A stretch of 64,000 nucleotides of DNA, from NCBI RefSeq assembly GCF_036421915.1, contig NZ_JAZGOM010000016.1; one strand, 5' to 3'. The DNA comes from Georgenia_A wangjunii (GTDB lineage: Bacteria > Actinomycetota > Actinomycetes > Actinomycetales > Actinomycetaceae). The stretch's first letter is position 1; each line of letters opens with the position of its first letter. The notes under the pieces were generated by a model. That model saw only the letters and a list, made by a program, of their open reading frames with translations, was not told the origin of the DNA and did no database searches. Positions 25,419 to 34,837 of this stretch are shown here, in pieces. Made by a program: the position numbers and the translations under genes.

Positions 25419-27043
25419 CTAGTGGATCCCGGCCATCTTCCGCGTGATCCACCTGTTCATCGCCGCGATTGCTACGCCGATGAGGATCGACGCCCCGCCG
25501 AGCACGAGGAAGTACGGCGTCTCGTGGTCCGGGTCGTAGAACCGAGCGAGCCAGCCCGAGGCGGCCGAGCCGACCGCGATCGAGAGGAAGAACAGCGCGA
25601 CCATCTGCGTGTGGAACGCCTTGGGCGCGAGCTTCGTCGACAGGGACTGTCCCACCGGGGAGAGGCACAGCTCGGCGATCGTGAAGAGGAAGAGGATGAG
25701 GACGAGCCACAGCAGCGGCGTGCTGTTCTCCCCGCCGCCGGCGAACGGGATGAACAGCAGGAACGCGACACCCATGACGACGGTGCCGATGGCGAACTTC
25801 CACGGCGTCGTCGGCTGGCGCGGGCCGAGGCGCTGCCACATCGCGGCGAAGACGCCGGCGAAGATGATGATGAAGACCGGGTTGATGGACTGCANACACC
25901 CATGACGACGGTGCCGATGGCGAACTTCCACGGCGTCGTCGGCTGGCGCGGGCCGAGGCGCTGCCACATCGCGGCGAAGACGCCGGCGAAGATGATGATG
26001 AAGACCGGGTTGATGGACTGCACCCAGCTCGGCGGCATCGTCCAGCCGAAGAGGTCACGGTCGAGCCGCTGGTCGGAGTAGACCGCCACCACCGTGAACT
26101 GCTGCTGGAACAGCGACCAGAACGCGGCGCTCGCGACGAACATCGGGATGAAGGACACGACGCGGCCGCGCTCGACGTCGTCGATCTTGCGCGAGCGGAG
26201 CATGAGCGCGAAGAGGGCCACCGCGGCGGCGAGCGTGAGGACGACGACGATCCCGGACAGCCGCTCCACCGTGATGATCCCGAGGAACGACAGCACGACG
26301 ACAAGGACGACGACGGCTCCCACGATGCCGGCGTAGCGGACGCGCTGGTTGGCGGGGAGCGGGTTCGTCACCTCGTGCCCGGCGGCGCCGATCGTCGTGC
26401 GGCGCAGGACGAGGTACTGGATGAGCCCGGCCGCCATGCCCAGGGCCGCGAGCCCGAAACCCCAGTGGAAGCCGCGCATGTCCCACAGGAGGCCGGTCAG
26501 CAGAGGGCCCACGAGCGCGCCGAGGTTGACGCCCATGTAGTAGATGGAGAAGCCGGCGTCACGGCGGTCGTCGCCGGGTTCGTACATGTCGCCGAGGACG
26601 GAGCTCGTCGTCGCCTTGAGGGTGCCCGAGCCCGTCGCGATGCAGATGAGCCCGATGCCGACGCCGGCGAAGCTCGGGATGACCGCGAGCGAGATGTGCC
26701 CGAGCATGATGAGGACGGCGGCGCCGGTGAGGGTGCGCTCGGCGCCGAAGAGCCGGTCGGAGACCCACGCGCCGAGGATGGCGGAGAGGTAGACGAGCCC
26801 GCCGTACGCGCCGACGATCGACGTCGCCTCCGCCTCGGTCAGCCCGAGGCCCCCCTCGGTGGCGGAGTAGTACAGGTAGTAGACGAGGATGCCCTGCATC
26901 CCGTAGAAGCTGAACCGCTCCCACATCTCCACGCCGGCGAGGTTCGCGAGGCCGAGGGGGTGCCCGAAGAACGTTCGGCGCCCGTCCTTCGGAGCGACGG
27001 TGGTGGGTGGGGCGGGGTTGGCCGGTGCGGCGTCAGGGTCCAC
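25419..27043 (-). CDS. POT/PTR2-family proton-dependent oligopeptide transporter (interrupted only by an assembly join)
   Basis: As written, the frame breaks at N 25895. When the duplicated 127 bp and N are collapsed, an intact gene of 499 codons (498 residues) results, the normal size for this family. It has about 12-14 hydrophobic helices. The proton-coupling ExxER motif is visible in GVEMWERFSFYGMQ (about residue 38-50), and the second POT signature appears as GFSIYYMGVNLGALVGPLL. The C-terminus from 25419 reads AAMNRWITRKMAGIH. It imports di- and tripeptides with protons. It may be co-transcribed with the upstream ATPase gene (27161-27733). I do not regard it as a pseudogene. Confidence 0.88.
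25768..26022. other. Scaffold join with 127-bp false duplication inside the POT gene
   Basis: Bases 25768-25894 and 25896-26022 are identical, separated only by N 25895. Removing 128 bases restores a continuous, in-frame transporter, which strongly supports an unmerged contig overlap and not a biological duplication. Confidence 0.92.
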
Positions 27044-27160
27044 GACGGCGACTCTGGCACTGCGTCTGCCTCATCGCGACCGCAGCGGGGTCCAGCGGAA
27101 AGGCCTGCGCGGGTCGGTCTTGGCGCCATCGGTCGCAGCCCTCGGCGAGCGCCCCCGGAG

Positions 27161-27733
27161 CTAGTCGCGCTGCGCGTCGTCGACGACGCGGCGGAGCCAG
27201 AGGTCGGCCTCGCGGTGGCTGCGGAGCCGGTAGACCGGCAGGTCGGGCCGCTGCTCGAGGAGGCGGGCGACCCGCTCCCCGACGCTGCGGTGGGTGCGCC
27301 AGGACCAGCGGATGACGTGGTCGCGGTCGGTGAGGATCGTCCGCAGCGGCGGCTCGACGTTGCCGTTCCACAGCACCTCACGCCGGAGCCGCCGGACGAC
27401 GGTGCGCGCGGTGACCTGGCGCAGGACCGTCCGGCGCGGCAGGTCGAGCCAGGCGAGGACATCGGCCCGCTCACCGAGCAGGCCGCGCACGAGGCCGTAC
27501 TGCCACTCCGTCACCCAAGCGTCCTCAGCGGTGAACGCCTCGACGTCGCCGACGAACGAGGGGCGCGGGACCCAGCCGGGGCCGTGGAAGAGGGCGTCGA
27601 TCTCGACGTGGCGGATGCCGAGCGCCTCACCGAGGCGGGCGGCGAGCGTGGTCTTGCCCGCTCCGGACGCGCCGGCGACGAGGATGCGACAGGGGCGGCG
27701 CGGAAGCGGGTCGCCCGGCCTGAGGAGAGGCAC
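27161..27733 (-). CDS. P-loop nucleoside-kinase-like ATPase (topology-modulation/FlaR-like family)
   Basis: 190 residues. Walker A is ILVAGASGAGKTTLAARLGEALG (about 17-39), followed by HVEIDALFHGPGWVPRPSF and TAEDAWVTEWQYG, then VLAWLDLPRRTVLRQVTARTVVRR. This arrangement, with the ID(A/x)L(F/Y)H..GW block, is that of adenylate-kinase-related proteins annotated as topology modulators or AAA ATPases. True substrate unknown. It lies 117 bp upstream of the peptide transporter on the same strand. Confidence 0.75.
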   Translation of the reverse strand: MPLLRPGDPLPRRPCRILVAGASGAGKTTLAARLGEALGIRHVEIDALFHGPGWVPRPSFVGDVEAFTAEDAWVTEWQYGLVRGLLGERADVLAWLDLPRRTVLRQVTARTVVRRLRREVLWNGNVEPPLRTILTDRDHVIRWSWRTHRSVGERVARLLEQRPDLPVYRLRSHREADLWLRRVVDDAQRD

Positions 27734-28491
27734 GGGCGACCACGCTAGTACGGGGCGCCGCGGGTGCGGCGCGAACGAGACGACCTGCGGGAGGCACCCA
27801 CGACCGTCGAGCCAACGGGAACGACGGAGTCCGGTCGCTGACGCCCGGCACCGTCGCGCCCCTCAGCTGCTCTGCCGGCGTTGGGGGATGCGCAGCCCTC
27901 CACCACGCATCCCCCAAGCCGACAAGCACGGGAGATGCGCAGCCCTCCCCCGCGCATCTCCCACAAATGCACGCTCCCGCCGTCGGGTATGCACTGTCAA
28001 CGACTGAGGTGCACGTCTAGCCGAAAGTCGAGCCGAACCGGGATCCCAGGGCCCCTCGGCGCCCGTTCTTGGACGTCCCGACGTCGATTCTTCGCGCACG
28101 GGACACCCGCCGTTATCGCCGGAGGGTCGCGGATCGGCCCCGGCGGGCGGTCGATCACGAGCGATCGCAATCAAATCGTGACGAATGATCTTCGCAAATG
28201 CCCCAGGGGCGCCCGCGGCAGTAAGACTGAGCGCCTGGCCCTGAGGCACCAGACCGTCGACGGCAAGGGTGCGACTTATCCGGGAGCGATGTCGCACCGA
28301 CAGACCGACGTGGTTCCGCCTCGGAGTACGTCCGTTGCAGCTACAGGCACGACGGGCGAGCCCGTCTGGGGCACGACGGCGCCGGAGCCACCACCAGGCG
28401 CACGGCGGTGGCACGCCCGACCTCGGCCCCGGTCAGTGGGCCGGCTTCACCCGGGTGGCGTCTTCCGCTCGGTCTGCGAGAGTTACCATCC
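27734..28491. other. Long intergenic region with hairpin repeats
   Basis: 758 bp between divergent genes. Apart from the two tandem hairpin units at 27881-27962 I see no gene. The part from about 28080 to 28320 is AT-richer and includes ATCGCAATCAAATCGTGACG, possibly promoter sequence or remnant DNA. The downstream gene starts at GTG 28492. Confidence 0.6.
27881..27962. repeat. Two tandem palindromic units
   Basis: Hairpin 1 has a perfect 12-bp stem (27881-27892 with 27906-27917); hairpin 2 has an 11-bp stem (27930-27940 with 27952-27962). Both share GATGCGCAGCCCTCC in the left arm and loop and CGCAT in the right arm, so they are related copies. They resemble REP-type elements or a tandem RNA structure upstream of neither gene in particular. 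Confidence 0.75.
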
Positions 28492-30090
28492 GTGACCGAT
28501 CACCAGCGCGAGGCGGGGGCCGAAGCTGCGGAACGACGGAGCAGCGACGTCGAGCGGCGCTACCTCGCCGCGCGCGACGTGATCATGGAGCTGCAGCAGG
28601 TGCTGCTACCGACCGCCCTGCCGGTGCTGCCCGCCGTGAGCGTGGCCGCGCGCTACCTGGTCGCGGCGCGCGACCAGGCGGCGGGTGGTGACTGGTTCGA
28701 CGCCGTCGCGCTGGAGGACGGCCGCTTGGCGCTGGTGGTCGGCGACGTCGTCGGCCATGGCGTGGCGGCCTCGGCGACGATGGGTCAGCTGCGTGCGGTG
28801 CTCGACGTCGCGCTGGTCGAGACGGGCGACCTCGAGGAGTCCTTGGCGCAGGCCGACCGGATGGCGACGCGGACACCGGCGCTGCGGGCGGCCACGGTCT
28901 GCGCCGGCGTGCTCGACCCGGCCACCGGGGTGCTGCAGTACAGCACGTGCGGGCACCCACCTCCCCTCCTCATCGCCGCGGACGGGAGCACGCGGTACCT
29001 CGCGGCAACCGGTGGGGCACCGCTGGGCACCGGATCTCGGCCGACGACCGCGACGGAGCAGATCGACCCGGGTGACGTGCTGCTGCTCTACAGCGATGGC
29101 CTCATCGAGCGGCCCGGTGAGCCGCTCGACGCCGGGCTCGCCACGTTGGCGCAGGTCGCGGGCGAGGCAGCCACGGACGGGGCCGCTCCGACCGGTGCGC
29201 CGACGCCGGTGGTGGACAGGGTCGCCCAGCGGAGCATGGAGCTGCTCACCCGGACCGGCTATGACGACGACGTGACGGTGCTCGCGGTGCAGCGCCGCGC
29301 GACGCCCGTCGAGGCGCTGCGACACGAGCTCCCCGCCGAGCCGAGGGGCGTCTCCGCCGCACGGGCGACGGTGCGTCGTTGGCTCGCACCGCTCGGTCCG
29401 GGGCCGGAGGACCTCCGGGCGATCGAGATGGCGGTGACCGAGCTCGTCAGCAACGCCGTCCAGCACGCCTACCCGTCGGGCCAGCCCGGCGTGGTGCGGG
29501 TGCACGCGGAGCTCGGCACGGACGGGATGCTCAACGTGGCCGTGGGCGATGACGGCCGTTGGTGCGCCCCCGGGGCAGCACCGGCTGACGTCGGCGGGCG
29601 CGGACTGTGGATCGCCGGGAAGGTCATCGATGACCTGACCATCGACCACGGACAGCCGGACGCCCCGGACGCGCCGAGGGAACGACTCGGCACAACGGTG
29701 GTGACGCTGCGCCATAGGATGCACCATCCCGCCGTGCTGGCGTCCGAGCCGGCCCCCCTCGAACCGAGGAGCCCAGCAGTGGAGTTCTCCGCCGCGTTCG
29801 AGGACGGCCCGCCGCGGACGCTGCGGGTATCGGGTTCGGTGGACATCACCAACGTCGCCGAGCTCGCCGCGAACCTGGAGATCGCCAGCCGCGGCGGTGT
29901 GCACCCCCTCGTCGTCGATCTCACCGAGACCTACGTGCTGGGCAGCGCCGGCGTCCGGGCTCTGTTCGGCGCCCGCGACCAGCACGCCATCCACGGTCAG
30001 CGCATGACCATCGTCGCTCCACCGGCGAGCCTGGCCGCCCAGGTGCTCGACATGGTCGGTCTCGACCACGTCCCGGCGGCGCCGGAGTAG
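28492..30090 (+). CDS. SpoIIE-type PP2C phosphatase with anti-sigma-factor kinase (HATPase) and STAS domains
   Basis: 532 residues from GTG 28492; upstream in-frame codons to 28408 look non-coding. PP2C/SpoIIE domain about 30-265: AAGGDWFDAVALEDGRLALVVGDVVGHGVAA (metal-binding GDWFD and GDVxGHG), YDDDVTVLAV. RsbW-like HATPase about 275-405: AIEMAVTELVSNAVQHAY, GGRGLWI. STAS domain about 430-525: LRVSGSVDITNVAELAANL, VVDLTETYVLGSAGVRALF, where the Ser of LGSAG is the expected phosphorylation site. It unites phosphatase, kinase and anti-anti-sigma functions, a layout for partner-switching control of sigma factors or stress response. No sigma factor is adjacent. Confidence 0.9.
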   Translation: MTDHQREAGAEAAERRSSDVERRYLAARDVIMELQQVLLPTALPVLPAVSVAARYLVAARDQAAGGDWFDAVALEDGRLALVVGDVVGHGVAASATMGQLRAVLDVALVETGDLEESLAQADRMATRTPALRAATVCAGVLDPATGVLQYSTCGHPPPLLIAADGSTRYLAATGGAPLGTGSRPTTATEQIDPGDVLLLYSDGLIERPGEPLDAGLATLAQVAGEAATDGAAPTGAPTPVVDRVAQRSMELLTRTGYDDDVTVLAVQRRATPVEALRHELPAEPRGVSAARATVRRWLAPLGPGPEDLRAIEMAVTELVSNAVQHAYPSGQPGVVRVHAELGTDGMLNVAVGDDGRWCAPGAAPADVGGRGLWIAGKVIDDLTIDHGQPDAPDAPRERLGTTVVTLRHRMHHPAVLASEPAPLEPRSPAVEFSAAFEDGPPRTLRVSGSVDITNVAELAANLEIASRGGVHPLVVDLTETYVLGSAGVRALFGARDQHAIHGQRMTIVAPPASLAAQVLDMVGLDHVPAAPE

Positions 30091-30095
30091 CAGTA

Positions 30096-30112
30096 GCCCC
30101 GTCCAGCGGGGC
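30096..30112. terminator. Short hairpin between convergent genes
   Basis: GCCCCG-TCCAG-CGGGGC lies 5 bp after the SpoIIE-type gene stop and 41 bp from the glpK stop on the other strand. The stem is short (6 bp), so its strength is uncertain. Confidence 0.5.
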
Positions 30113-30152
30113 GGTGCGGCGGCCCTGCAGTCGCCGGCGCCGGTAGCGGCAC

Positions 30153-31667
30153 TCAGGTGACGTCGTCGTCCACCCAGTCGAAGGTGCGGCGCACGGCCTT
30201 GCTCCAGTTCCGGTAGAGACGCTCGCGCTCGTCAGGCTCCATCGCCGGCTCCCAGCGCTTGTCCTCGGCCCAGTGCTCGCTCACCTCGTCCTGGCCGGAC
30301 CAGAACCCGACGGCGATTCCCGCGGCGTACGCCGCACCGAGCGCCGTCGTCTCGGCGACCTTGGGCCGCACGACCGGCACCCCGAGGATGTCCGCCTGGA
30401 ACTGCATGAGCACCTCGTTGGCCACCATCCCGCCGTCGACGCGCAGCTCGGTGAGGTCGACGCCGGAGTCCGCGTTCATCGCGTCGACCACCTCCCGCGA
30501 CTGGAACGCCGTCGCCTCGAGCGCCGCCCGTGCGAGGTGCCCCTTGTTGACGTACCGGGTGAGGCCGACGAGCGCGCCGCGCGCGTCGGAGCGCCAGTGC
30601 GGGGCGAAGAGCCCGGAGAACGCCGGGACGAAGTACGCCCCGCCGTTGTCCTCGACGGTGGCCGCGAGCGCCTCCACCTCGGCCGCGTCGGAGATGATCC
30701 CGAGGTTGTCGCGCAGCCACTGCACGAGCGAGCCGGTCACGGCGATCGAGCCCTCGAGGCAGTACGCCTGGGGAGCGTCGCCGATCTTGTACCCGACCGT
30801 CGTGATGAGCCCGTTCTGCGAGCGGACCAGCTCGGTGCCCGTGTTGAGGAGGAGGAAGTTCCCGGTGCCGTAGGTGTTCTTCGCGGCGCCCACCTCGAAG
30901 CACGCCTGCCCGAACGTGGCCGCCTGCTGGTCGCCGAGGATCGCCGCGATCGGTACGCCCGGCACCATCCCCGCCTCGCGACCCTTGCCGTAGACCTCCG
31001 CCGACGAGCGGATCTCCGGCAGCATCGGCAGCGGGATACCCATCTCCCCCGCGATGTCCTCGTTCCACGTGAGGGTGTCGATGTTCATGAGCATCGTGCG
31101 CGAGGCGTTCGTGACGTCGGTGGCGTGGACGCCGCCGTCCGGCCCGCCCGTCATGTTCCACAGGACCCAGCTGTCCGTCGTGCCGACGAGGAGGTCGCCG
31201 GCCTCGGCGCGCCGGCGGGCGCCGTCGACGTTGTCGAGGATCCACCGCGCCTTGGGCCCGGCGAAGTACGTCGCGAGCGGCAGGCCGGTGCGCTCCTTGT
31301 ACCGGTCGTGGCCCTCGCCGCCGGCGAGCTCGTCGACGATCTTCTGCGTGCGCGTGTCCTGCCAGACGATGGCGTTGTGGACCGGCTCGCCGGTCTTGCG
31401 GTCCCACACCACCGTGGTCTCGCGCTGGTTCGTGATCCCGACGGCGGCGATCCGGCGGTAGCTGAGGTTCGCCCGGGTCAGGGCGAGGGCGACGACGTCG
31501 CGCGTGTTCCGCCAGATCTCCATCGGGTCGTGCTCGACCCAGCCGGCGCGCGGCAGGATCTGCTCGTGCTCCTCCTGCCCGACGGAGACGACCGTGCCGT
31601 CGTGGTCGAAGACGATGGCGCGCGTGCTCGTCGTGCCCTGGTCGATGGCGAGGACGTAGTCGGTCAC
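30153..31667 (-). CDS. glpK: Glycerol kinase
   Basis: 504 residues from GTG 31667; this start overlaps the glpD stop by 4 bp (GTGA). The longer frame to 31832 is only read-through of glpD. FGGY kinase features: YVLAIDQGTTSTRAIVFDHDG (phosphate 1 loop), GITNQRETTVVWDRKTGEP, IVWQDTRTQ, SRTMLMNIDTLTW, AAILGDQQAATFGQACFEVGAAKNTYGTGNFLLLNTG and ELRVDGGMVANEVLMQFQADILG. It phosphorylates glycerol to glycerol-3-phosphate in the cytoplasm. It is coupled to glpD. No glpF facilitator is in the window. Confidence 0.97.
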   Translation of the reverse strand: MTDYVLAIDQGTTSTRAIVFDHDGTVVSVGQEEHEQILPRAGWVEHDPMEIWRNTRDVVALALTRANLSYRRIAAVGITNQRETTVVWDRKTGEPVHNAIVWQDTRTQKIVDELAGGEGHDRYKERTGLPLATYFAGPKARWILDNVDGARRRAEAGDLLVGTTDSWVLWNMTGGPDGGVHATDVTNASRTMLMNIDTLTWNEDIAGEMGIPLPMLPEIRSSAEVYGKGREAGMVPGVPIAAILGDQQAATFGQACFEVGAAKNTYGTGNFLLLNTGTELVRSQNGLITTVGYKIGDAPQAYCLEGSIAVTGSLVQWLRDNLGIISDAAEVEALAATVEDNGGAYFVPAFSGLFAPHWRSDARGALVGLTRYVNKGHLARAALEATAFQSREVVDAMNADSGVDLTELRVDGGMVANEVLMQFQADILGVPVVRPKVAETTALGAAYAAGIAVGFWSGQDEVSEHWAEDKRWEPAMEPDERERLYRNWSKAVRRTFDWVDDDVT

Positions 31668-33418
31668 GAGGCTCCTTGGGTCGGGACGAGCGGGACGAGG
31701 GGGACGAGGTCGGGGGCGCGCAGCCGCACAGCCTCGGCGGCGGCGTCGGTGCTCTCCTCCTGCGCAGCCTCGATCGCGGCGACCCGCGCGCGGTAGGCCT
31801 CGACCTCGGCGCCCGTGCGCGCCGCGTCCCACCTGAGCAGGGGCGCGATGATCTCCGCGACCTCCGGGGCGGCGCCGGCGCCGCGGTCGCGGGTCTCGTC
31901 GTCGAGGCGGACGCGGTGGCGCAGGACGTCATCGAGGTGGAGGGCACCCTCGTGCGTGACGGCGAACGCGACCTCCGCGCGCAGGTACTCCGGCGCCGCG
32001 GCGAGCGGCTCACCGAGGGCGGGATCGCCGTCGACCGTCGCGAGCAGCGTCGCGATCTCCGCGCCGTAGCGGTGGAGGAGGTGGGTGACGCGCTCGGCCG
32101 TCCAGCCGTAGCGGCGCACGATGCGCGGGCGCCGACGGGTGGCGGCGCGGTAGCCCACGGCGCCGACGAGCGGCACCGCCGCGGTGATGGAGGGGACGGC
32201 GCGGGCGCGCGCCTCGCCGAGGACGAAGTCGACGGCGTCCTGCGCCATGACGCGGTAGGTGGTCAGCTTGCCGCCGGCGATGACGGCCAGGGCGGGCGCC
32301 GCCTCGGTGATCGTGTGCTCGCGGGAGACCTTCGTCGACGTCGTCGCCGGCCCTTTCGTGCCCGGCTGGAGGAGGGGGCGCAGGCCGGCCCACGTGCCGA
32401 TGACGTCGGCGCGGGTGAGCGGGTCCGCGAGGACGGAGTTGGCGTGCTCGAGGACGTAGTCGATGTCCGCGCGCGTGGGGACGGGGTGCTGGTGACCCTC
32501 GTGCCAGGCGGTGTCCGTCGTCCCGATGATCCAGAAGCGCTCCCACGGGATGACGAAGAGGACGGACTTCTCCGTGCGGACGAACAGCCCGGCGCTGCCC
32601 GCGATCCGCTCCCGCGGGACGACGATGTGGATGCCCTTGGACGCGAGGACCTTGAGGCCCTCGTCCGTGCCGCCGAGCGCCTGGGTGTCCTCGGTCCACA
32701 CCCCGGTGGCGATGATGACGTGACGGGCACGGACCTCGCGGGTAGTGCGGGCCTCGAGGTCGTGGACGCGGGCGCCGACGACCCGGCCGGTCGTGTCCTT
32801 GAGCAGGTCCGTCACCTGGGCGCGGCTGGCCGCGAGCGCGCCGTGGCCGACGGCGGTGCGCACGAGTGCGATGACGAGGCGGGCGTCGTCGACGCGGGCG
32901 TCGTAGAAGCGGATCGCCCCGACGAGCGCGTCCTCGCGCAGCGACGGGAAGAGCTGGCGGGCGCCGGCGCGGGTGTAGTGCTTCTGGACCGGGACGGAGC
33001 GCCCGCGGGAGCCGAGGATCGAGAGGGAGTCGTACAGGCCGACGCCGAGAGCGCTGTACGCGCGCTCGACGACGGGCGTCTTGAGCGGCCAGAGGAACGG
33101 CTGCGGCTGGACGAGGTGCGGCGCCGTCGTCGTCAGGAGCGTGCCGCGCTCCTTGAGCGCCTCGGCGACGAGCCCGACGTCGAGCTGGTAGAGGTAGCGC
33201 AAGCCGCCGTGGACGAGCCGGCTCGAGCGGCTCGACGTGCCGGCGGACCAGTCCTGCGCCTCGACGATCCCCGTGCGCAGGCCGCGGGTGGCAGCGTCGA
33301 GGGCGATGCCCGCGCCGGTCACTCCCCCGCCGACGACGAGGACGTCGAGGCCCTCGTCGTCGCTCATGGCGTCGAGGGCCGCGCGCCGGGTCTGCGCGGT
33401 GAGCGCGGTACTCAGCAC
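31664..33418 (-). CDS. glpD: FAD-dependent glycerol-3-phosphate dehydrogenase
   Basis: 584 residues from GTG 33418, preceded by AAGGAG at six bases; an in-frame ATG at 33463 lacks a site. FAD Rossmann motif DVLVVGGGVTGAGIALDAATRGLRTGIVEAQDWSAGTSSRSSRLVHGGLRYL near residues 24-75 is diagnostic. Also FVIPWERFWIIGTTDTAWHEG and AVIAGGKLTTYRVMAQDAVD. The C-terminal domain (about 405-550) is the DAO_C type. It oxidises glycerol-3-phosphate to DHAP and passes electrons to quinone at the membrane. With glpK it forms a glycerol-use operon. Confidence 0.96.
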   Translation of the reverse strand: MLSTALTAQTRRAALDAMSDDEGLDVLVVGGGVTGAGIALDAATRGLRTGIVEAQDWSAGTSSRSSRLVHGGLRYLYQLDVGLVAEALKERGTLLTTTAPHLVQPQPFLWPLKTPVVERAYSALGVGLYDSLSILGSRGRSVPVQKHYTRAGARQLFPSLREDALVGAIRFYDARVDDARLVIALVRTAVGHGALAASRAQVTDLLKDTTGRVVGARVHDLEARTTREVRARHVIIATGVWTEDTQALGGTDEGLKVLASKGIHIVVPRERIAGSAGLFVRTEKSVLFVIPWERFWIIGTTDTAWHEGHQHPVPTRADIDYVLEHANSVLADPLTRADVIGTWAGLRPLLQPGTKGPATTSTKVSREHTITEAAPALAVIAGGKLTTYRVMAQDAVDFVLGEARARAVPSITAAVPLVGAVGYRAATRRRPRIVRRYGWTAERVTHLLHRYGAEIATLLATVDGDPALGEPLAAAPEYLRAEVAFAVTHEGALHLDDVLRHRVRLDDETRDRGAGAAPEVAEIIAPLLRWDAARTGAEVEAYRARVAAIEAAQEESTDAAAEAVRLRAPDLVPLVPLVPTQGAS

Positions 33419-33577
33419 GGCCGCTCCTTCTCCGGCGACGTTGCGCCGCTCCGTCTGGGGCAACGCTGCGCCGCTGCTCGGTGGGACCTCGCACTGATCA
33501 GTCTTGAAGGTCCCCCGCGCGGGCGCACCTTCTTTACGCTGGCCTGCCGGCCCGGCGGGCCAGCAGCGAGGTCGGCG

Positions 33578-34534
33578 CTACCAGGTCTGGCCGGCGTCGG
33601 CGGAGACGAGGACCTCGTCGCCCGACCACAGCCACACCGTGTCCCACGTGGCGGAGACCGCGACCTGCCCGGGCTCGGCCTGGGCGGCGGGGGCACAGCC
33701 GGCGGCGTCGTCGAGGCCGGCGCCCGCGGCGTCGGGGAGGCGCACCTCGACGCCGGCGCAGTCCGGGCTCGCGGTGGCGAGGACGTAGCCGTCGGGCCGC
33801 AGCCCGAGCGCGAGAGCACCCGGAGTCGAGCCCGCGGCAGCCCATGTGGAGCCGCCGTCGGAGGTGAGCTGGAGAGTGCCGTCGGTGCACAGGACGGCGG
33901 CGCGCTCGGCGTCGAGGCCGGCGAGGCCGACCGGTTCGCCCTCGCACGGGACCGGGACCTCGCCGGCGGGCGCGCTCATGCGGGTCCGGTCGGCAGGCAG
34001 GAGGAACCACGAGCCGCCGAGGTACTCGTCAGCCGTGGACCACGTGACGCCGGCGTTCGACGTGGAGCGGTACGTCGGGCTGCAGCCGTCCGTGCCGCCG
34101 ATGACGAACATGGCCGAACCGGACTGCACCTTCATCCGCGACACGGGAGTGACGCCGGGCTCGCGGGCGGACCACGTGGCGCCGCCGTCCTCGGTGTACT
34201 CGAGGACAGCGGGGGCCTCGCAGTCGCCGGTGCTCGCGCGCCACGCGACGGCCTCGGTCGAGGCGGCGAGAAGGCGCTGGGCCGGCTGGGCGCCGACCTG
34301 CGCGGGTGCGCCGGTTGTCGCGTCCGGGGCGGGCTCGGGCGACGTGGTCCCGCCCGGCGGGACCTTGGTGCCGGCGCTGGCCGACGTCGTGGCCGGCTCC
34401 GGCGTGAAGTCCGGGAGCGGGTCGCTCGCCGGCGGCTCGGGCGGGCGGAGCAGCATGAAGATGAGCACGGCGTTGAGCACGACAAGCGCGCCGATCGCCA
34501 CGTATGACGCGGCCCTCCCCCTAGGAACTCGCAC
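33578..34534 (-). CDS. Membrane-anchored beta-propeller (BNR/Ycf48-like) protein of unknown function
   Basis: 318 residues. An N-terminal helix (ASYVAIGALVVLNAVLIFMLL, about 9-29) is followed by a Pro/Thr/Ser-rich linker (about 32-80) and a domain with repeated BNR-like Asp boxes: EDGGATWSAREPG, STSNAGVTWSTADE, TSDGGSTWAAAGS and SADAGQTW at the very end. These sialidase-type repeats form beta-propellers, but no catalytic residues are evident. Exported by the N-terminal anchor. Start ATG 34534 or nearby. Function not known. Confidence 0.75.
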   Translation of the reverse strand: MRVPRGRAASYVAIGALVVLNAVLIFMLLRPPEPPASDPLPDFTPEPATTSASAGTKVPPGGTTSPEPAPDATTGAPAQVGAQPAQRLLAASTEAVAWRASTGDCEAPAVLEYTEDGGATWSAREPGVTPVSRMKVQSGSAMFVIGGTDGCSPTYRSTSNAGVTWSTADEYLGGSWFLLPADRTRMSAPAGEVPVPCEGEPVGLAGLDAERAAVLCTDGTLQLTSDGGSTWAAAGSTPGALALGLRPDGYVLATASPDCAGVEVRLPDAAGAGLDDAAGCAPAAQAEPGQVAVSATWDTVWLWSGDEVLVSADAGQTW

Positions 34535-34837
34535 CGCTCGATCCTATGCGCCACGGCCGGAGGGCTCGTCAGCCGGATCGTCGGCGAGCGCCGCGGAGGA
34601 GGCGCCGGCGAGCGCCGCGGAGGAGCGAGTGGACCGCTCGGTAGTGTGCCGACGCGCCTCGACGCCGGTCCCGCGCGCAAGCGCAAGCAGCTCGCCGCGA
34701 AGGCAGCGGCCGGACCGGCCGGGCCGCCGCCCTCGGCGCGGGGTTGCTCGCGGGCATCGGTATCGGCGAGGCCGCCCGGCGGGCCAGACCGGCCAGCCCC
34801 TGTATGGCTATTCGGAATTACGTACTACCGTGGTCCC
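34535..34837. other. Divergent intergenic region with 20-bp direct repeat
   Basis: 303 bp between divergent genes. Two exact copies of CGGCGAGCGCCGCGGAGGAG occur at 34582-34601 and 34606-34625. The right end (34815-34837) is AT-richer and holds TACCGT at 34826-34831, six bases before the next gene's GTG, compatible with a leaderless promoter. No gene seen. Confidence 0.6.

Noticed and set aside
25419..27043. POT transporter as a frameshifted pseudogene
   Set aside because: The break coincides exactly with an N and a perfect duplication; removal restores the full family-length protein.
28572..28583. GTGATCATG inside the SpoIIE-type gene as a third palindromic-element copy
   Set aside because: Only 9 bases match and it lies within coding sequence without the flanking stem.
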